Below, one piece after another: positions 38,041 to 50,540 of a stretch of DNA of 64,000 nucleotides. This stretch comes from Rhynchosporium graminicola (lineage: Eukaryota; Ascomycota; Leotiomycetes; Helotiales; Ploettnerulaceae). The stretch is from assembly GCA_900074885.1 (NCBI GenBank), contig FJUW01000091.1, positions 124,001 through 188,000 of the forward strand. Direction: 5' to 3'. The notes below the pieces were generated by a model. That model searched no databases. It was not told where the DNA came from and saw only the letters and a list, made by a program, of their open reading frames with translations. Each line of letters opens with the position of its first letter. Position 1 is the stretch's first letter. A program made the translations under genes and the position numbers.

Positions 38041-38720
38041 GGCGGCGGCTACTTAATAGTAGCCGCTATAAAGATATCGGAAGACGATAGTATAAGTAGG
38101 CTATAATAAAGAACTACTCCGAAGGTAGCTGCGTATACGCTAGTCTCCGGACTCTGAAGAAGTGCTCTAGTAAGTTAAAGATAGAAAGAGATATACTCTA
38201 CTTGAATAGAGAAGCGGTAGTTATATAATAGTAGCTACTATAAAGACGCCGGAAGATAATAATATAAAAGAGGCTATAACGAAAGACTACTCCGGGGGTA
38301 GATAGCTACGTAAGCGCTAGCCTCCGGAAGCTTAAGGAAGAGCTCCGCGATATTAGAAGTAGAAGGAAGTTTATCTTACTTTAAATAAGAAAGTAGTAAT
38401 TATATAATAGTAGCTATTATAAAGACGCCGGAAGACAATATTATAAAAGGAGCTATAACGAAAGATTACTCCGGGGGTAGATAGCTACGAAAGCGCTAGC
38501 CTCTAGAAGCTTAAGGAAGGGCTCCGCGATATTAGAAGCGGAAAGAAACGCTAAACGTTAATAATAAGGCTATAATAAGGAACTACTCTAGAGATAGCTA
38601 TATATACGTAAGTCTCCAGGGGTTTAAGGAAGAGCTACGTAAGTTAGAGATAGAAAGAGGTATACTCTACCTAAATAGGAAGGCAATAGTTACTAGAAGG
38701 TAGCCGCTATAAAGATAGCG
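38041..38720 (+). repeat. Imperfect tandem repeats inside element G
   Basis: Units share the order GTAGCYRCTATAAAGA, then CGGAAGA, then GAACTACTCCGG, then GCTAGYCTCCGG, then AAGGAAGAGCTCCGCG. Starts are near 38041, 38209, 38391 and 38681, with a shortened unit near 38560. Unit length is about 170-180 bp. The repeats are Arg/Glu-codon like but contain stops in all frames as they stand. Confidence 0.7.
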
Positions 38721-39004
38721 TAAGACTATAAGAAAGGAGACTAAAGCTATATAGCGATAGCAGAACTACTTAAGTCTTAAGTACGAGTCGATATAGTCGG
38801 CTCGCTGAAGGAATAGATAGGAGAGCGATAACGACTAGCCGGAGCGCGATCTGTCGTAGTTAAAGAAGAGAGAGCGAGCTAAGGAAGTCGGCTCGCAGAA
38901 GGAAAAAGAAAAAGAAGATTAATTTTAGGATTTGATTTTAGATTTTCAAATTTGACTATTTATTATTAGTCTCCGCCAGGAAACAGGCGGGAGGAGGGGA
39001 GTAA

Positions 39005-39187
39005 TATAAGGGTTAAGCCCTTAGGTTATAGTACTAGTATTACTAGCACGACTCCCTAACTAAGGCTCGGTTAAGCCTTAGCACTACGCACTTTTCCTTA
39101 CAGCTTCCGGTCAGATTCTTACTCTCTTCTTATCGAACTTGTTGAATACTACTATGAACCCTCGTGTATATATTATTCACCCGTGAC
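39005..39187 (+). repeat. 3' LTR of element G
   Basis: Starts TATAAGGG, ends CCGTGACA, and is followed by TCAAA. It is less RIP-mutated than the 5' LTR and marks the inner edge of the left transposon block. Confidence 0.9.
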
Positions 39188-40799
39188 ATCAAATCATGAA
39201 GGAAGCCTATGAGGAAATCTCTCATAAGCTTTCGGAAGCTACTTATTATAAAGTTTCTAAAAGATTCTTTCAGAAAGATACCTTTATAGTATAAAAGTAA
39301 GGCAGGCTTTGTTGGTGGTGAAAGAGCACTTTGAGGTATCAGGAGATGGAGAATTGAAGTAGTCTCTGAATATTAATTATAGAGAGCGTTATCTCTTCAA
39401 AAGGAAGAGACAAAGCTTGCTTCAAATACATGATGAGATCACATGAGCACATACTAGGCTGTGCAGGTGATCAGACATAACGTGACTGTGCATAACAGGT
39501 GGAAGTGTACGATAACCTTCTTATTAGCTTCGACGTAATACTTGAAAGGAGTTGAAATTCGATCGATTTCGCAAAAGCACACTCTAGGTAAGCATTACTA
39601 CTCAGTATGACCTAGGGTACTAAAGGGAGAGAATTGAATCCTTGCCCCGCATCTGCCATTCATTGCTGTTCCTAGCTCTTGAATCATTCTCTGAAAAGTA
39701 CAATTTTCGATTCTGTATAGTTTTTTTCAAAAGGAACTGTTAGAGACCCGTCCTCTTGATTCCCTATTTGGAGGAACATTCATATACCGAATCGTCTAGA
39801 GAGCGTCACCTGACGGTTATTTTACACCTTGCGCTTGCCTATAAGGTAGGAAGTTTTAAGTTAAGGTAGATATCTGATTTAAACTAACCTAGTAGAAGGA
39901 ATTACCATCTGCTAGCATCTCGGCTGAGATTATCTTAGTTTAGATTTGTATCATATCATGAGAAGATCAAAGGATATAACCTAAGTGAACGATTTCATGT
40001 CATGTGATTTATTGATGACTTTAGTAGGGAGGCGAGCGGAGACAACGTTCCTTCCCGTTTGTGCCGCCTCGTGTAGCATATATCGGCCACGAGTGAAGCG
40101 CAACGAATCATAGCCTTCACTTTCACTTTACTTCAATCCAATCCACGCACATTTGATATCTCAAACGGATTAAGAACGCATGGAAGCACAAACTCACTAT
40201 CCAAAACCAAGGACCCAATTCGTAGTTTGTGAAACTTGTTGTGAAATGACTTTACTCGCGCTTGGAGTGATAATGGTATCGAAGATTATCTATATATCCT
40301 CGCTTGCTCGCTTCCTTCCTTGCGCTATGCTTCCGTGCTTGCTTGCTTGCGGGTCCCGACCTGGGGAAATGGCCGCAGCTCCAGCTCCTGCTTGATCCTA
40401 ACATGGGAATTTCAATCCTATGTCTTCAAAACGCCCTCCTAACGACCCGTTCGGCCTCGTATCGTCATGCATGATTTGCATGTACGTCGGATCTGTGTAA
40501 AACAGCCATCTGCTGGGACCTGAGCCGACATTCATCGGGGCGAAATATCTGCCATACCATGCCCTTTCGTACTTCACTTTCTCGCTTCGCAGTGCTGTGC
40601 TGTGCTGGGCTGTGCTGCATGCTTCATCCCCTCGTCATAGTCTTCGATGTACAGGCTTCCCATGAGAACGTCTTTATCTGAAGGCAGGCAGAAGAAGAAA
40701 ACCCCACCGATCATTGCTGGCAATGTCGAGCCTTGAATTTTCAATCCTCTGCTCTCCGTCTTTTTCTTCCATCCCTCTTCCAAATTCCCTGGTTCCAAT
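39188..40799. other. Left edge of the gene island, no supported gene
   Basis: Base composition changes here: CpA and TpG return and stops are no longer dense. 39188-39300 continues the G target. 39573-39850 is one copy of a dispersed repeat. Short ORFs such as 40180-40395 have no recognisable features. The stretch before 40800 probably includes the 3' UTR of the C2H2 gene. Confidence 0.5.
39573..39850 (-). repeat. Dispersed repeat, copy 1 (inverted relative to copy 2)
   Basis: The reverse complement matches 48776-49060 along its length, with shared blocks AACCGTCARGTGACG, GACGGGTSTCTAACARTTCC, CAAGAGCTAGGAAC and TACCCTAGGTCATA. It is not RIP-mutated like the flanking LTR elements. Type unknown. 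Confidence 0.7.
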
Positions 40800-41997
40800 T
40801 CAACTATCCATAATAACCTCATTGCACACCCCAATGTCCCCACCAAAAGCATCCAAATCCAACACCTCAACCCTCCTCATCCACGTCTCGGGCCACAGCA
40901 GAAAAACACCATGCACATCTTTCATATGCGCTTGCCACTCCTCATCGAAGATCGTCTCGCGATTATAACACGGAATATGGTTCTCGTTATTTTGTGTCAC
41001 GGACAGGGATTTGCATAAATCGAGAATGCGAAATCCTTCGGATGAGGGGATGGCGGTCCAGGCTTGTTTGGTGGTGATGCGATGTTCGCGAAGGGCGCGG
41101 AAGGGGTCGGAGGATGCGGATGTTGAGGAGGGGCGGTGAGGGGAATTTTGGGAAAGCTGGGTATGGTGGGAGGGTGTGTTGGTGGAAGAAGATGGGTAGG
41201 ATGATGTTGATGGGTAGGGTTGTGGTGTTAGTGATGGAGAAGGTGAATGTGAGTATGTCTGCCCGTGGGTGTTGTAGCCTTGGAAAGGAGATGTGGATGC
41301 TGACATGTTGTAGGGAGGATATGAAGCGTGTGGTTTGGAGGCCATGGACATGAGGACTGCGGAGGGAGAGAAGAAATCTTGTTGTTGCTGTTGGGGGTTT
41401 TGGTTCGAGGAGGAATTGGGAGGTGGATTGAATGATCTTTTGTAGGAAGACATTGATGTTGGGTCGGTGTCCATGGAGTTGGAGTCTGAGTCGTCGGTTT
41501 GAGAGGAGAAGTAGGATGATGTTGAGCGTGATGGACGGTGGTCCAGTGGTGCAGTAGTAGGCATTTCTCTGGTAAATGTTAGTACTGAAATTAATATATC
41601 CACTCTCATAGCTCTGAATATATCAAATTCAAAAGAAGCTAGAAAAGGATCACGTACAATCTTCCTCTGCCACTCGATCCCTCCGCAATACTCAGTTTCA
41701 ACCCTTCATTCTTGATGTGTATCGCGACATGCTATTAATCAAAGTCAGCTGACCTGTGTCAATCATATGCCGGAAAAGCAAATATACCTTTCTTAAATTC
41801 GCAGCCGTCTTCGTCTCTTTCTGGCAGAATCCACACACGGATTCACATTTGGCTATCCGTAACACACCGGTCGTGCTCCAAGGGGGATGAACGTGACCTT
41901 TACTGCATGTTGTCGTTCCTAGGGGTGACGTTTCGCTACTGCTTGGGCGGTCATGATGAGCACGGCGGGAGGAAGTCATGTTGAGGCTGAGAACCAT
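40800..41997 (-). CDS. C2H2 zinc-finger protein, three exons (350 aa)
   Basis: Inferred model: exons 41997-41788, 41731-41658 and 41568-40800, with introns of 56 and 89 bp (GTATAT...AATAG and GTACGT...ACCAG). Splicing joins C55 and C58 in exon 1 to H71 and H75 in exon 2, giving a perfect CX2CX12HX3H finger, which is strong support for intron 1. C31 and C51 lie just upstream. Residues from about 100 to 260 are a Ser/Pro/Gln/Thr-rich disordered region with a Q5 run, typical of fungal regulators. The C-terminal 85 residues are well ordered (ITTKQAWTAIP, then CYNRETIFDEEWQAHMKDVHG), with a second possible Cys/His cluster. Likely a nuclear DNA- or RNA-binding regulator; I do not recognise a named orthologue. 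ATG 41979 is an alternative start, and an upstream exon cannot be excluded. Confidence 0.75.
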
Positions 41998-44900
41998 GAA
42001 TCTTGATCGTGGTAGAAGTGATGGTTATGATGAGTGTTGGGTTGTTGTCGGATTGTTGTCGCCCTCGTAATCCTTGTTTGATGTGTATCTCGATCGTTCT
42101 CGTTATGGAGACAGGTCTAGCGAGAGCAAGAATCGGCCGATGCCTCAATATATCATCAAGTTTGCAACAGCTCGCGCACAGGTACCAGCCTTCCAAACAC
42201 TTCGATTTGTAGCTGATATCCCTCCTCGGTCTTCTGTCCTTATCGAAATGTATAGTAAAAGTAAAATCTGGGGAGGAGGTAGAAGAGATGTTATCCTCGA
42301 ACAATGAAACAAGGTAGTGAACTTGAAACCTTCGTAACAGTACCCTCAACTTTTGCTTTTCGCAACGGATCTTCGAATGAACTATAAGGGATGCGGGTTC
42401 TGCAACATGGAGGGCTGGCTTCTTCATATACTTTATCAGACCGGAGCTTAGGTTACATACAATACGACGCAATAGTGCGGTCCGTACTCAGATGGGTAGC
42501 AGTAGCGACGGGAGCCATGTCATGTTCAGCCCGAGTGCTAGTCCTGGACCTGGTACGGACTAGCTCATTCCTTCCTTCCTCTCGCGAAGGTTGACTACTC
42601 GTACGTTAGTTACTCTCTACTCACCGTCTCTAATCTAATCTAATCCAAGTACGGAGCAGGTACAGTAAGACTCGTAAGAGGATGGGTATGGGTGTGGGAT
42701 TAGGACTAAACGCATTTCGATGTAGAAACCCTGGTCTAACCTAAGCTGGGGGTGGGATCGAAGCATTTGGCTGACAGGGATTGAGGAACATTCTACCCCA
42801 TGATCCTATCTTAAGGCTAGTATTGGCTTTGAGTTGGCAGACCCGGGCTGCAAGAAGTTGCTTGATTCGCGCTGCTTGCCTCCGTAGAGTAAGTAAGGTA
42901 AGTTCTTTTACCAACACGGTACAATCAGAGTTACATGCCTGTCTATCTACCTGCCTGCCTGCCTCCCTGCCTGCAGTTCCTACTGTACGTTCGGGTTGTA
43001 TTGCGCTTGGTGGACAGATTAGTTTTGTTTGCATTCAAACTTCCGCAGAACATAGCAGAATAGAATAAGCCATCAGACCAGACCAAACCAAACCAATACA
43101 ACACAAACTAATGGATTATATTGCTGCATCTGTTACATTGTAGTACCGTGCCATATCTGCGTTGCGAGTGGTCTGGCAATCTGTTCTTCCTTCTCCATAC
43201 AGCCACAAAGGCTTATGGAATGCCTGGATGCAGTGATCAGACGGGATGTCGTTCAGATCTTGGCACACGCCAGCCCAAAGGGGAGATGTTCGCGAGTGGG
43301 GCCCTGCGTGGGGCGTGCGTCAGACAGCGTAAGCGAGGCGATCCACGATAATTCAAGAGATGCGATTGGCTGCGTCGTGCATGTGTGGCCCCTGGTCTTC
43401 CCGAGCCGCAAGTTCGGACTTGGATTGCGCTACGCTAGACTACTTTCCGGATCTCTGGAACGACGGATGCTCGTGCTCAGGTTTGTCTTGTGTGTGAGAG
43501 AGACAAGTGAAGAAACATGGAGGAGGAGGTGAAAGTTGAAGTGAAAGGTGGAAGTGCGTGCAGGGACACGGTGCCACATGACCAAGGGCCAGGTCCATAG
43601 CTTGGATGAAGAGGAAGAGGAGACAGAATATCTGGGGGAACCTAGTCGGGGGACCCCGATCGAGGGATGCGTGGTAGGGGTGGTGGTAGGGATATTGTGG
43701 TTGGGATGAACCTGATCTACGGATCGGATGGGTGTGCTTTTTCAGGTGTTTGTTCCGGAGAGGACGTGTGGCATGTAAGTATCTGAATGTGGAATTGTAG
43801 ACGAGGAGCTAAGATGTGTTTGAAGTCGAGGAAACATGGACTGTGATATCTTGCTTTGTAACGAATTGAGGAGGTTCTATGCCCTGAAGAGCGTTAAGCA
43901 AGACAGTATTATAATAGAACCCTCCTATTGGGTGATATTTATGTACCGCAGTCAGACGACATCAAACTCTAAAGCACGCGAGAGCATTAACTACAGGTGA
44001 CATACATCAAAGGAGCTGTACCTGATGTTCATGTGTCGAGTACCAGTACACCACCAGACACCATCATGTCATCTCATTCATACTGCATCCATTCTGCATC
44101 CATACTGCGTCCGTACTGTATCTACAGTATAGACGCGCCGAAGATCAGCATCCGGCATGGAAAAGCAAAATCAGCCACCAAGCAAGCACCCATACCTCCG
44201 AATGTTTATTCCCATCCTAATCTAGGTAGACAAGAGCGTCCCGAGTCGTACACCCCAAAATTGGAAAACGTTCGCTAATGTAGCCGAAAGGGGAAAGAAT
44301 CGACAGCGCATCTCATTACTCGACATCTTCCTTTTCCTCCATTATATTATAGTTGCGAAGACTCTAAAAGCGATCATTATTCAGATGACCAGTACGAGAG
44401 CGGATGCCACAGAATTGACAGATGCAGGTTCGTCTGTTCTCGAGATACGATTGGAGGGTCTTTGCATACAGTAGTGCATGTCTCTCATCCGGACGCGCGG
44501 TAGTGGGTAGATATTCTACATTGAATACCGTATGTCAAGACTTCACTGACAGAACCAAGACACAAAACGTGAACCGATCAAGATTCAAAGCAGGATCCAA
44601 GATCGAGCTCTGCATTGGAGTGGAGCTTCTTTACTTGGTAATCCAGGGGAAATGCACGCGTCCCCTGTCTCTATCAGCACGAGTCTTGGCAAGGACTTAC
44701 GTCCGATCGTTTAACTGATGTCAGTCTAATTGTGGGGGAGGATCTCCTGGACCTATGCAACAGGGTAGGAGGTCTATTATTGACACTCACCACCAAGCAG
44801 AGATCGAGATGAAAGGTTGGGGCTGAACTTGGAGTCAAACGTGGAGACGAAAATAGCGGTGACGGCTGGACGGGTCACTTATCGTCACCAAATCAGAATA

Positions 44901-47900
44901 CTTGGGGGCCACAACAGGGAAGCAAGATATTGGCAAGATGTACCCATGCGGGAGATGAAACACATGGCTTTTAAATACTGTTTAATCTATCTGCTGCAGC
45001 CTGGATCAATGATTCGACGAGTGGCAAATCCTGACCTTATGTGATTCATGTGATGTGAAGGGGTGCCGTGTAGGGTGTGTCCTACTTCCTTCTGCAGATT
45101 TTATTGGGGACTGGAGGAAAAGCCACCAGCTACCAGCCAAAATTTCACTATGCAGTGCGACCGTAGGCATCCGGGAAACTCCCACTTCCTCTCTATCCAG
45201 GCTAGGGCGAGCAGTTATTGGTGTAATATACTGAAAAGCTTGTATTCCCCATCGAGAGATGCGATTCGTTGATTCCATAGTCGTCCCGAGAAAGTTGAAC
45301 GGAGGTATTTCCGTTTTTTGTGATCATTTCGTCGGGCAGTCAGTTACGATGTCCACTTTCTCCACACTGAAGAGAGTCCTTCACAAAACGAATCCTGATT
45401 TTGACTTGTGTCACACTCGAAAACAAGAACAAAAGACATGTAAGGCATGGGGATTTTCTGACACTTCTTCATAGAGGTACGGAAGTGCTGAAGATTGCAA
45501 CGATGAAGACAAGCTATAGAGTTCTCGGGTGATCCCCACTCCCGCCGCCGTCTGTGCAAAAACTGTTCTTTCGTTTTACTTGGTATCTTCGCTGGCTATT
45601 CTTCCTTCTTAACTGGCGAGAAAGTTAAGTTAAGTAGAAGGGTTTCGTTTCGGCCCCTCCCTCGTTTTCCAAAGTCTATTTCTCTATACTGTGTCAGGAG
45701 ATGGATAATGCAAGTGATGTCTTTCTCGCAGGCGTTCTGAGAGCCAATCGCGCTGCGCTGCGCTGCGTGCAAAAAAAGAAACGCCCGGAGATCGACACAT
45801 GGATGGATGCAAAGAGAGGCGCCCAGGCGCCTTTTGCGTTTTTCAGGTATACAGTACATGGGATAGTAATTTTTTTGCTAGAATAGAGAAAAGTACATTT
45901 TGGTTTTGGAGGCGGGAAGCTGGACTTCCTGGATTGCCTGGCTTCTCGAAAGAAAGACTTTTTTCGGATGCATCGAATCGGACGAGCAGGAAGGATACTG
46001 AGACCCTGACGTCGTGTCGCGTGGGGTTACGTGATCGTGCTGGAGGTAGTGAGCGGTAAGCGAGGAGGAGAATTGTAGTTGCGATTGGTCGACACGGGTT
46101 AGCTGCTTGCTTTGGTTTGGCTTGGATGTGGGGAAATGTAACTTAGGACAAACAGATATGGTATCCTGCACGTCGATATGTCCAGACGCAAGTTGTCAAC
46201 TTTCCGTGGATACACGTATCGTGTTTTGATTTGAAGAAAGCGTGCGTGCATAAGGTATTGATGTTCTGCAAGCCGGGAGGAAGGTCAGATTTGACTTTTC
46301 TTGCTGAGTCTGTCTCTATTTCGGCGTCTGGGCATGTGATAAGGCTTGCTTGCGATTGGGTACGTAGGACTTCATCTAGATGATGTGCTGAGGAAAGGTG
46401 AATGGCTTCAAGGAACTTGCTTGTTGGTTGCGGGTGGGGTGGCTGGGAAGAGGGATGGATGGAAATAGTCTTTCGTCGGAAATAAATGAGATGAGATGCG
46501 ACGGATGCAGTTTTCGCGAGCGGAGAAGGAAGAGGGAAGGCACCCGCGATGGTTTTGCTACGATTCGTGCTTCGCGCTGAGAGCCGGCGGATACTTACCC
46601 AAATGGGAAATGAAAGTCAGTCGATAGTAGGAATAGAGTTGTTGTACGCTGAATGAGTACTTTCCCCCCGAAATATACGGTTTATTGGCGAATGTATTTG
46701 ACCACAATTATGGTATTTAATATACCGCGGCGGGTTTCAGATTTAGAATATCATTCGGATGACGCGGTTCAGTTGAGTCTTGGTTGCGTTAGTCCAAGTA
46801 TGGTTTTCGTTGGCTGGAGTCCGGGTAGGATTCATACGTGCAAGTGAACAAAAAGAGAAATAGATTTAAGTTTCTCAATTTCTAACCCAACCAGGAGAGA
46901 TGCCCGAGTATGAAGACCTCAATCTACTACGGGCCTTAGACACACAATCTATTAAGTCAGTGCCCCGCGCTCTATCATGGCATGCCAAAAAAAGGAATAC
47001 AACATAGTTTTACAACCGATTCGCAGATTGACATTCGTGTGCTGGTGCAGGCGCCGGGAGCCCGAAAGCAAGCATTTTGTGCTATTCACGCCTAGACACG
47101 AACGAAATCAGCTGTGATTGATATCTTTGTACTCAAGACTTTGGGTTAGCTGACACTGGAAGGTGAGCAAGTTCCCAATCTCCTATACTCGGATTTGACG
47201 AGTACAGAAATGTTCACCGAAATACACACCCGGTGCCGACTTTGCCAAATCATAAGCCATTTACTTTTCTCACTCGGGCAGGGAAGATGCAGACAGACTT
47301 TTAACAGCGAACCTTCTCGCTCCTATACTTCCTGGATAGGAATAGGTAGCCATGAATCTAAAACAAGAAGCTCTGACAATAACTCAGACAGATATAAATA
47401 TGAATCTAATGAAGAGACGACGACCAGTTTCTTGAACCTCATGGACAGCTATCAGAGTTCGGACTAAGCTTAAGGTTACAAAAGTCTTCACGGCAAGTGG
47501 ACACGGTAAGTGTGTTCAGCAAAGCTTAATAGCCAGTTCCCCGACTTTTTAGCTTGGGGCTCGCTTAAATCCGAGCTCACAATAGGCGGTCCGGCCATGA
47601 AGTCAGCCACGAAGCGTTATGGTTGCAACAGTATAGCTGCGTTAACTACGTTAGCCGAGGTTCTATTATCACGGCAAAGAGAATTGTAAGTAGCAAAAAC
47701 AACGACGGCACCGTGGGGCTATCCGATGCGACAGGTATCTGCTTCAACTAGAGCTTTACGTGTGAGAAGAACGAGAGTCTGGCAGAGATGCTTGAAGCAG
47801 CGTAAATCATGATTTTGTGACCATCTTTCTTCTTTACTTTGTAGAGTTCTGTGCTCAAGATACCAAGGCCGCGTGCCGTGAACTGTAGCTGTAGAAAAAT

Positions 47901-48775
47901 GATGGAGAAACATGGTCTGAAGAAGAATGACAGAAACCACGCTCAATGATTCATACCAAGCAGAGAAGGCTAGTTTCGCCACAATGAAGCCTACTGCTCC
48001 TGACAGTCATACTCCTCACTTGAATGCTGAAACTACTCATGGCATATCGAGTTCATTAGAGAGTAAGTTGACGTGAAGTCTGTCAAAGAGTACGACAAGC
48101 GGCTGGTATCGCTCAGCTCATAGATGATCTACCCTAAAGGCAATAGCGAGGGTATTTGAATGGCACGGAATGATCAAAAGACGAGCAAAGGACGGTTTCG
48201 AGTTTTAAACGTGCGAGAAAGAAGGAATCACTAGGGGATGGCTCTTAGGTAAAGGGCTTGCTCGTACCTTCCTAACCATATAAACAGAATAGAACTACTT
48301 AATAGTAGTTTAAGACTCGTCATCAACGGTAGCTTATCAAATTTGAAGTGATACTCAAAAGGAGTTGATATTCGGTTTACTACTTATAGAAATAGTGTTG
48401 CATTTGAATTCGATGGAGGTTCAATTTCTATGGAAGGAAGTAGCTATATATATAGGTATCTGTACAGTAATCCAAGTAATCCAAGTACGTATCTTACGTA
48501 CTATTGACGGTACTTCCGGTACTAGCAAATTAGTTGAGTACGCTATTCAACTCCGGTACTTCCGGTACCTTTAGGACGTTGAATACGCTACTCCGTACCA
48601 TAATCTGTACTGTACTGCTAGCACTACCTATACTCAACAAATAGAGGCACGGGACCTCCTGAATGGATAGAGTACACAGTTAAAGGGGTGGCGCAAATGA
48701 CTCCTGGACTGTGTGTGCATAAAAGTGCTATTTAGGCGTCTGGTTGGTTAAACAGCACTCTAAGTAGCCACCTCT

Positions 48776-49060
48776 ATCTATCTTACAGGAAAGTGCATGG
48801 GCAGAACAACCGTCAAGTGACGGTCACCGGACGGTGCGGTTGGTATCTGCATCGAGGTATAAAAATGTATTCATTAGGAGACGGGTGTCTAACAATTCCT
48901 TTTAGGCAACAAAGTTCAAAGTCGAAGATCATACTTTAAGGGAGTGGTGCAAGAGCTAGGAACGGTTCTGAATGAATAGCAGATGGGGTGCAAAGATACA
49001 TTTACCCCCCTTTAATTACCCTAGGTCATATTAGTAGCTATCATACCTAGAGCGTATTTT
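48776..49060 (+). repeat. Dispersed repeat, copy 2
   Basis: The partner of 39573-39850 in the opposite orientation, about 285 bp with several small indels. A separate 30-bp match in the other orientation (48340-48370 against 39527-39560, core AAAGGAGTTGAWATTCG) may be part of the same element. Confidence 0.7.
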
Positions 49061-50504
49061 AGCTTGGACAAAGCCGTTAACAATTGCCCAGCAACATCTT
49101 ATTAGGAAACATTATTGGCTGGCTTCCGCACACCACTTGAGAACAAGACATCGTGAAAAGGGCGAGTCTGGCCTCGCATGGGTCCAGGATGTCGCGCTGT
49201 CCGTCAGCCCTGCAAGAAACCTTCGGCGGTCGGCGGCATCCTCTTCAGCCCTGTGATGATGCTGATGGGTGGACCCCGAGTCGCAGGACCAATATCAAGG
49301 CATCGAAAACATGAAGAGAATATGCAGTCAGATGACAGGGCTGGCTTTGATGAGCCGGTAATGCAGGAGAGATGTGCCACCTTTGGTTGTGTCGATAGTA
49401 TAGTACTACTGTATCGAAAAATCCAGGATTAACCCCTTCGCCTCGATTGCTTCGGGAATTCAAGCTCTTATCGGTATCTAGATATCTAATCTTATCAGTA
49501 CATGTTTCTGCGGACGGAAGGTGTACAGTATCTTGCCCTACAGTACTCTATAAGCTGCTCCGAGTACGCACTCATTCCGCACGTCGGCTCGGCTCTACGT
49601 TGCATATCGAGATTTCAGGATTGACTGGCTGCGAGGCTTCAAAGATCTCGGCTTGCATGTTGATTGCGCTGTCTGTCCTCTCTTGTGTCCCGTGGCCTGG
49701 AGTTGCTTGCTGCACAGGAGAGTTGATTGATCTTCACAGGGGATTTCCCACGCCGCAACTTTACCTCCCTCCGCACTTTATGCGTATTGAACTGCGATAC
49801 TTGGTCTCATCTCACGTGGGAAGGATTTGTTCCTCGGTTCCAAGCAAAACCCTCCTACCACATATCACAACGTATTATAACATAACTGGTATTCGGATTA
49901 TAGAGCGACCTGATATTCATTTCATGGGGACATAGATCTACCGCCTTCAACGGCATATTTCTCTTGCGATTAATAATTCCCTATCCGGCAAGCCAAAGTA
50001 GGTAGGTACGTAAAGCTGCCCACACAGTTCTCCAATCGGCTTATTCTGCCTGATCACTTACTTCGTTAGTTTACTTCGTCAGTATTCCGGGCCCGCAGTG
50101 GTCCCGGATCTTCGACCGGCACCCGCCTTCAAATTCCCCAACAGCGAGCAGGGCACTTGCACTTCTTTCCCGGGTCTCTCACGTCTCGACCTGCCTGGCG
50201 AGGGCGCAATTCTATATTCACTGCAAATAAAAGCTTGAACACAGCATCAGAACGTCTAGGTGGCGCATCGCAAACAAACATCCCAAAAAGGGGTTGGAAC
50301 TCGGAACTCATTCGCAATCGCAGTCGGTAGCCGTGAGCTCCCCCTCTCTTCAGTACTGTCCGACCTGAGTCTGTCTTGTGATGCCTATCAAACGCCTGTA
50401 CGGTCAAGCTACAGTAGGGCGACGTCGATTAGCGGTCGACTACTGGCGTCTTGTACTACTGTAGATGCAATATAGTGGTACATGTACAGCTTCCTACACT
50501 CCAG

Positions 50505-50540
50505 CAGATTCTCTCTTTCCTTTGTTTGCTCTTTCTACAG
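50505..50540 (+). promoter_or_regulatory. CT-rich tract upstream of the Zn2Cys6 gene
   Basis: A pyrimidine-rich stretch (CTCTCTTTCCTTTG..CTCTTTC) lies about 200 bp before the start codon. Such tracts commonly sit at or just upstream of transcription starts in filamentous fungi. No TATA box was found nearby. Confidence 0.35.

Larger units (their letters stand above)
37321..39187 (+). mobile_element. Non-autonomous LTR element G with internal tandem repeats
   Basis: This 1867-bp element has LTRs of 185 bp (37321-37505) and 183 bp (39005-39187) and a purine tract (GCGGGAGGAGGGGAG) before the right LTR. TTAAA (37316-37320) and TCAAA (39188-39192) form a 5-bp duplication differing by one C-to-T change. 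The 1.5-kb internal part encodes no retroelement enzyme. Instead, four long units and one truncated unit of about 170-180 bp are arranged in tandem at 38041-38720. Confidence 0.9.

Noticed and set aside
38041..38720. Possible CRISPR-like array
   Set aside because: Units are long, adjacent and imperfect, without short direct repeats and unique spacers, and lie inside an LTR element of a eukaryote.
41951..42472. 173-codon minus-strand ORF upstream of and overlapping the C2H2 start
   Set aside because: It is in a different frame from exon 1, has no motif, and overlaps the supported finger-coding exon. It could at most be leader sequence.
43121..47467. Numerous ORFs of 60-105 codons on both strands
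   Set aside because: They overlap one another in different frames and show no conserved motif or plausible gene structure.
49447..49935. 162-codon plus-strand ORF in the long spacer
   Set aside because: The composition is Cys/Leu/Ser/Arg mixed without any pattern, domain or splice context. A chance ORF of this length is plausible in non-AT-rich DNA.
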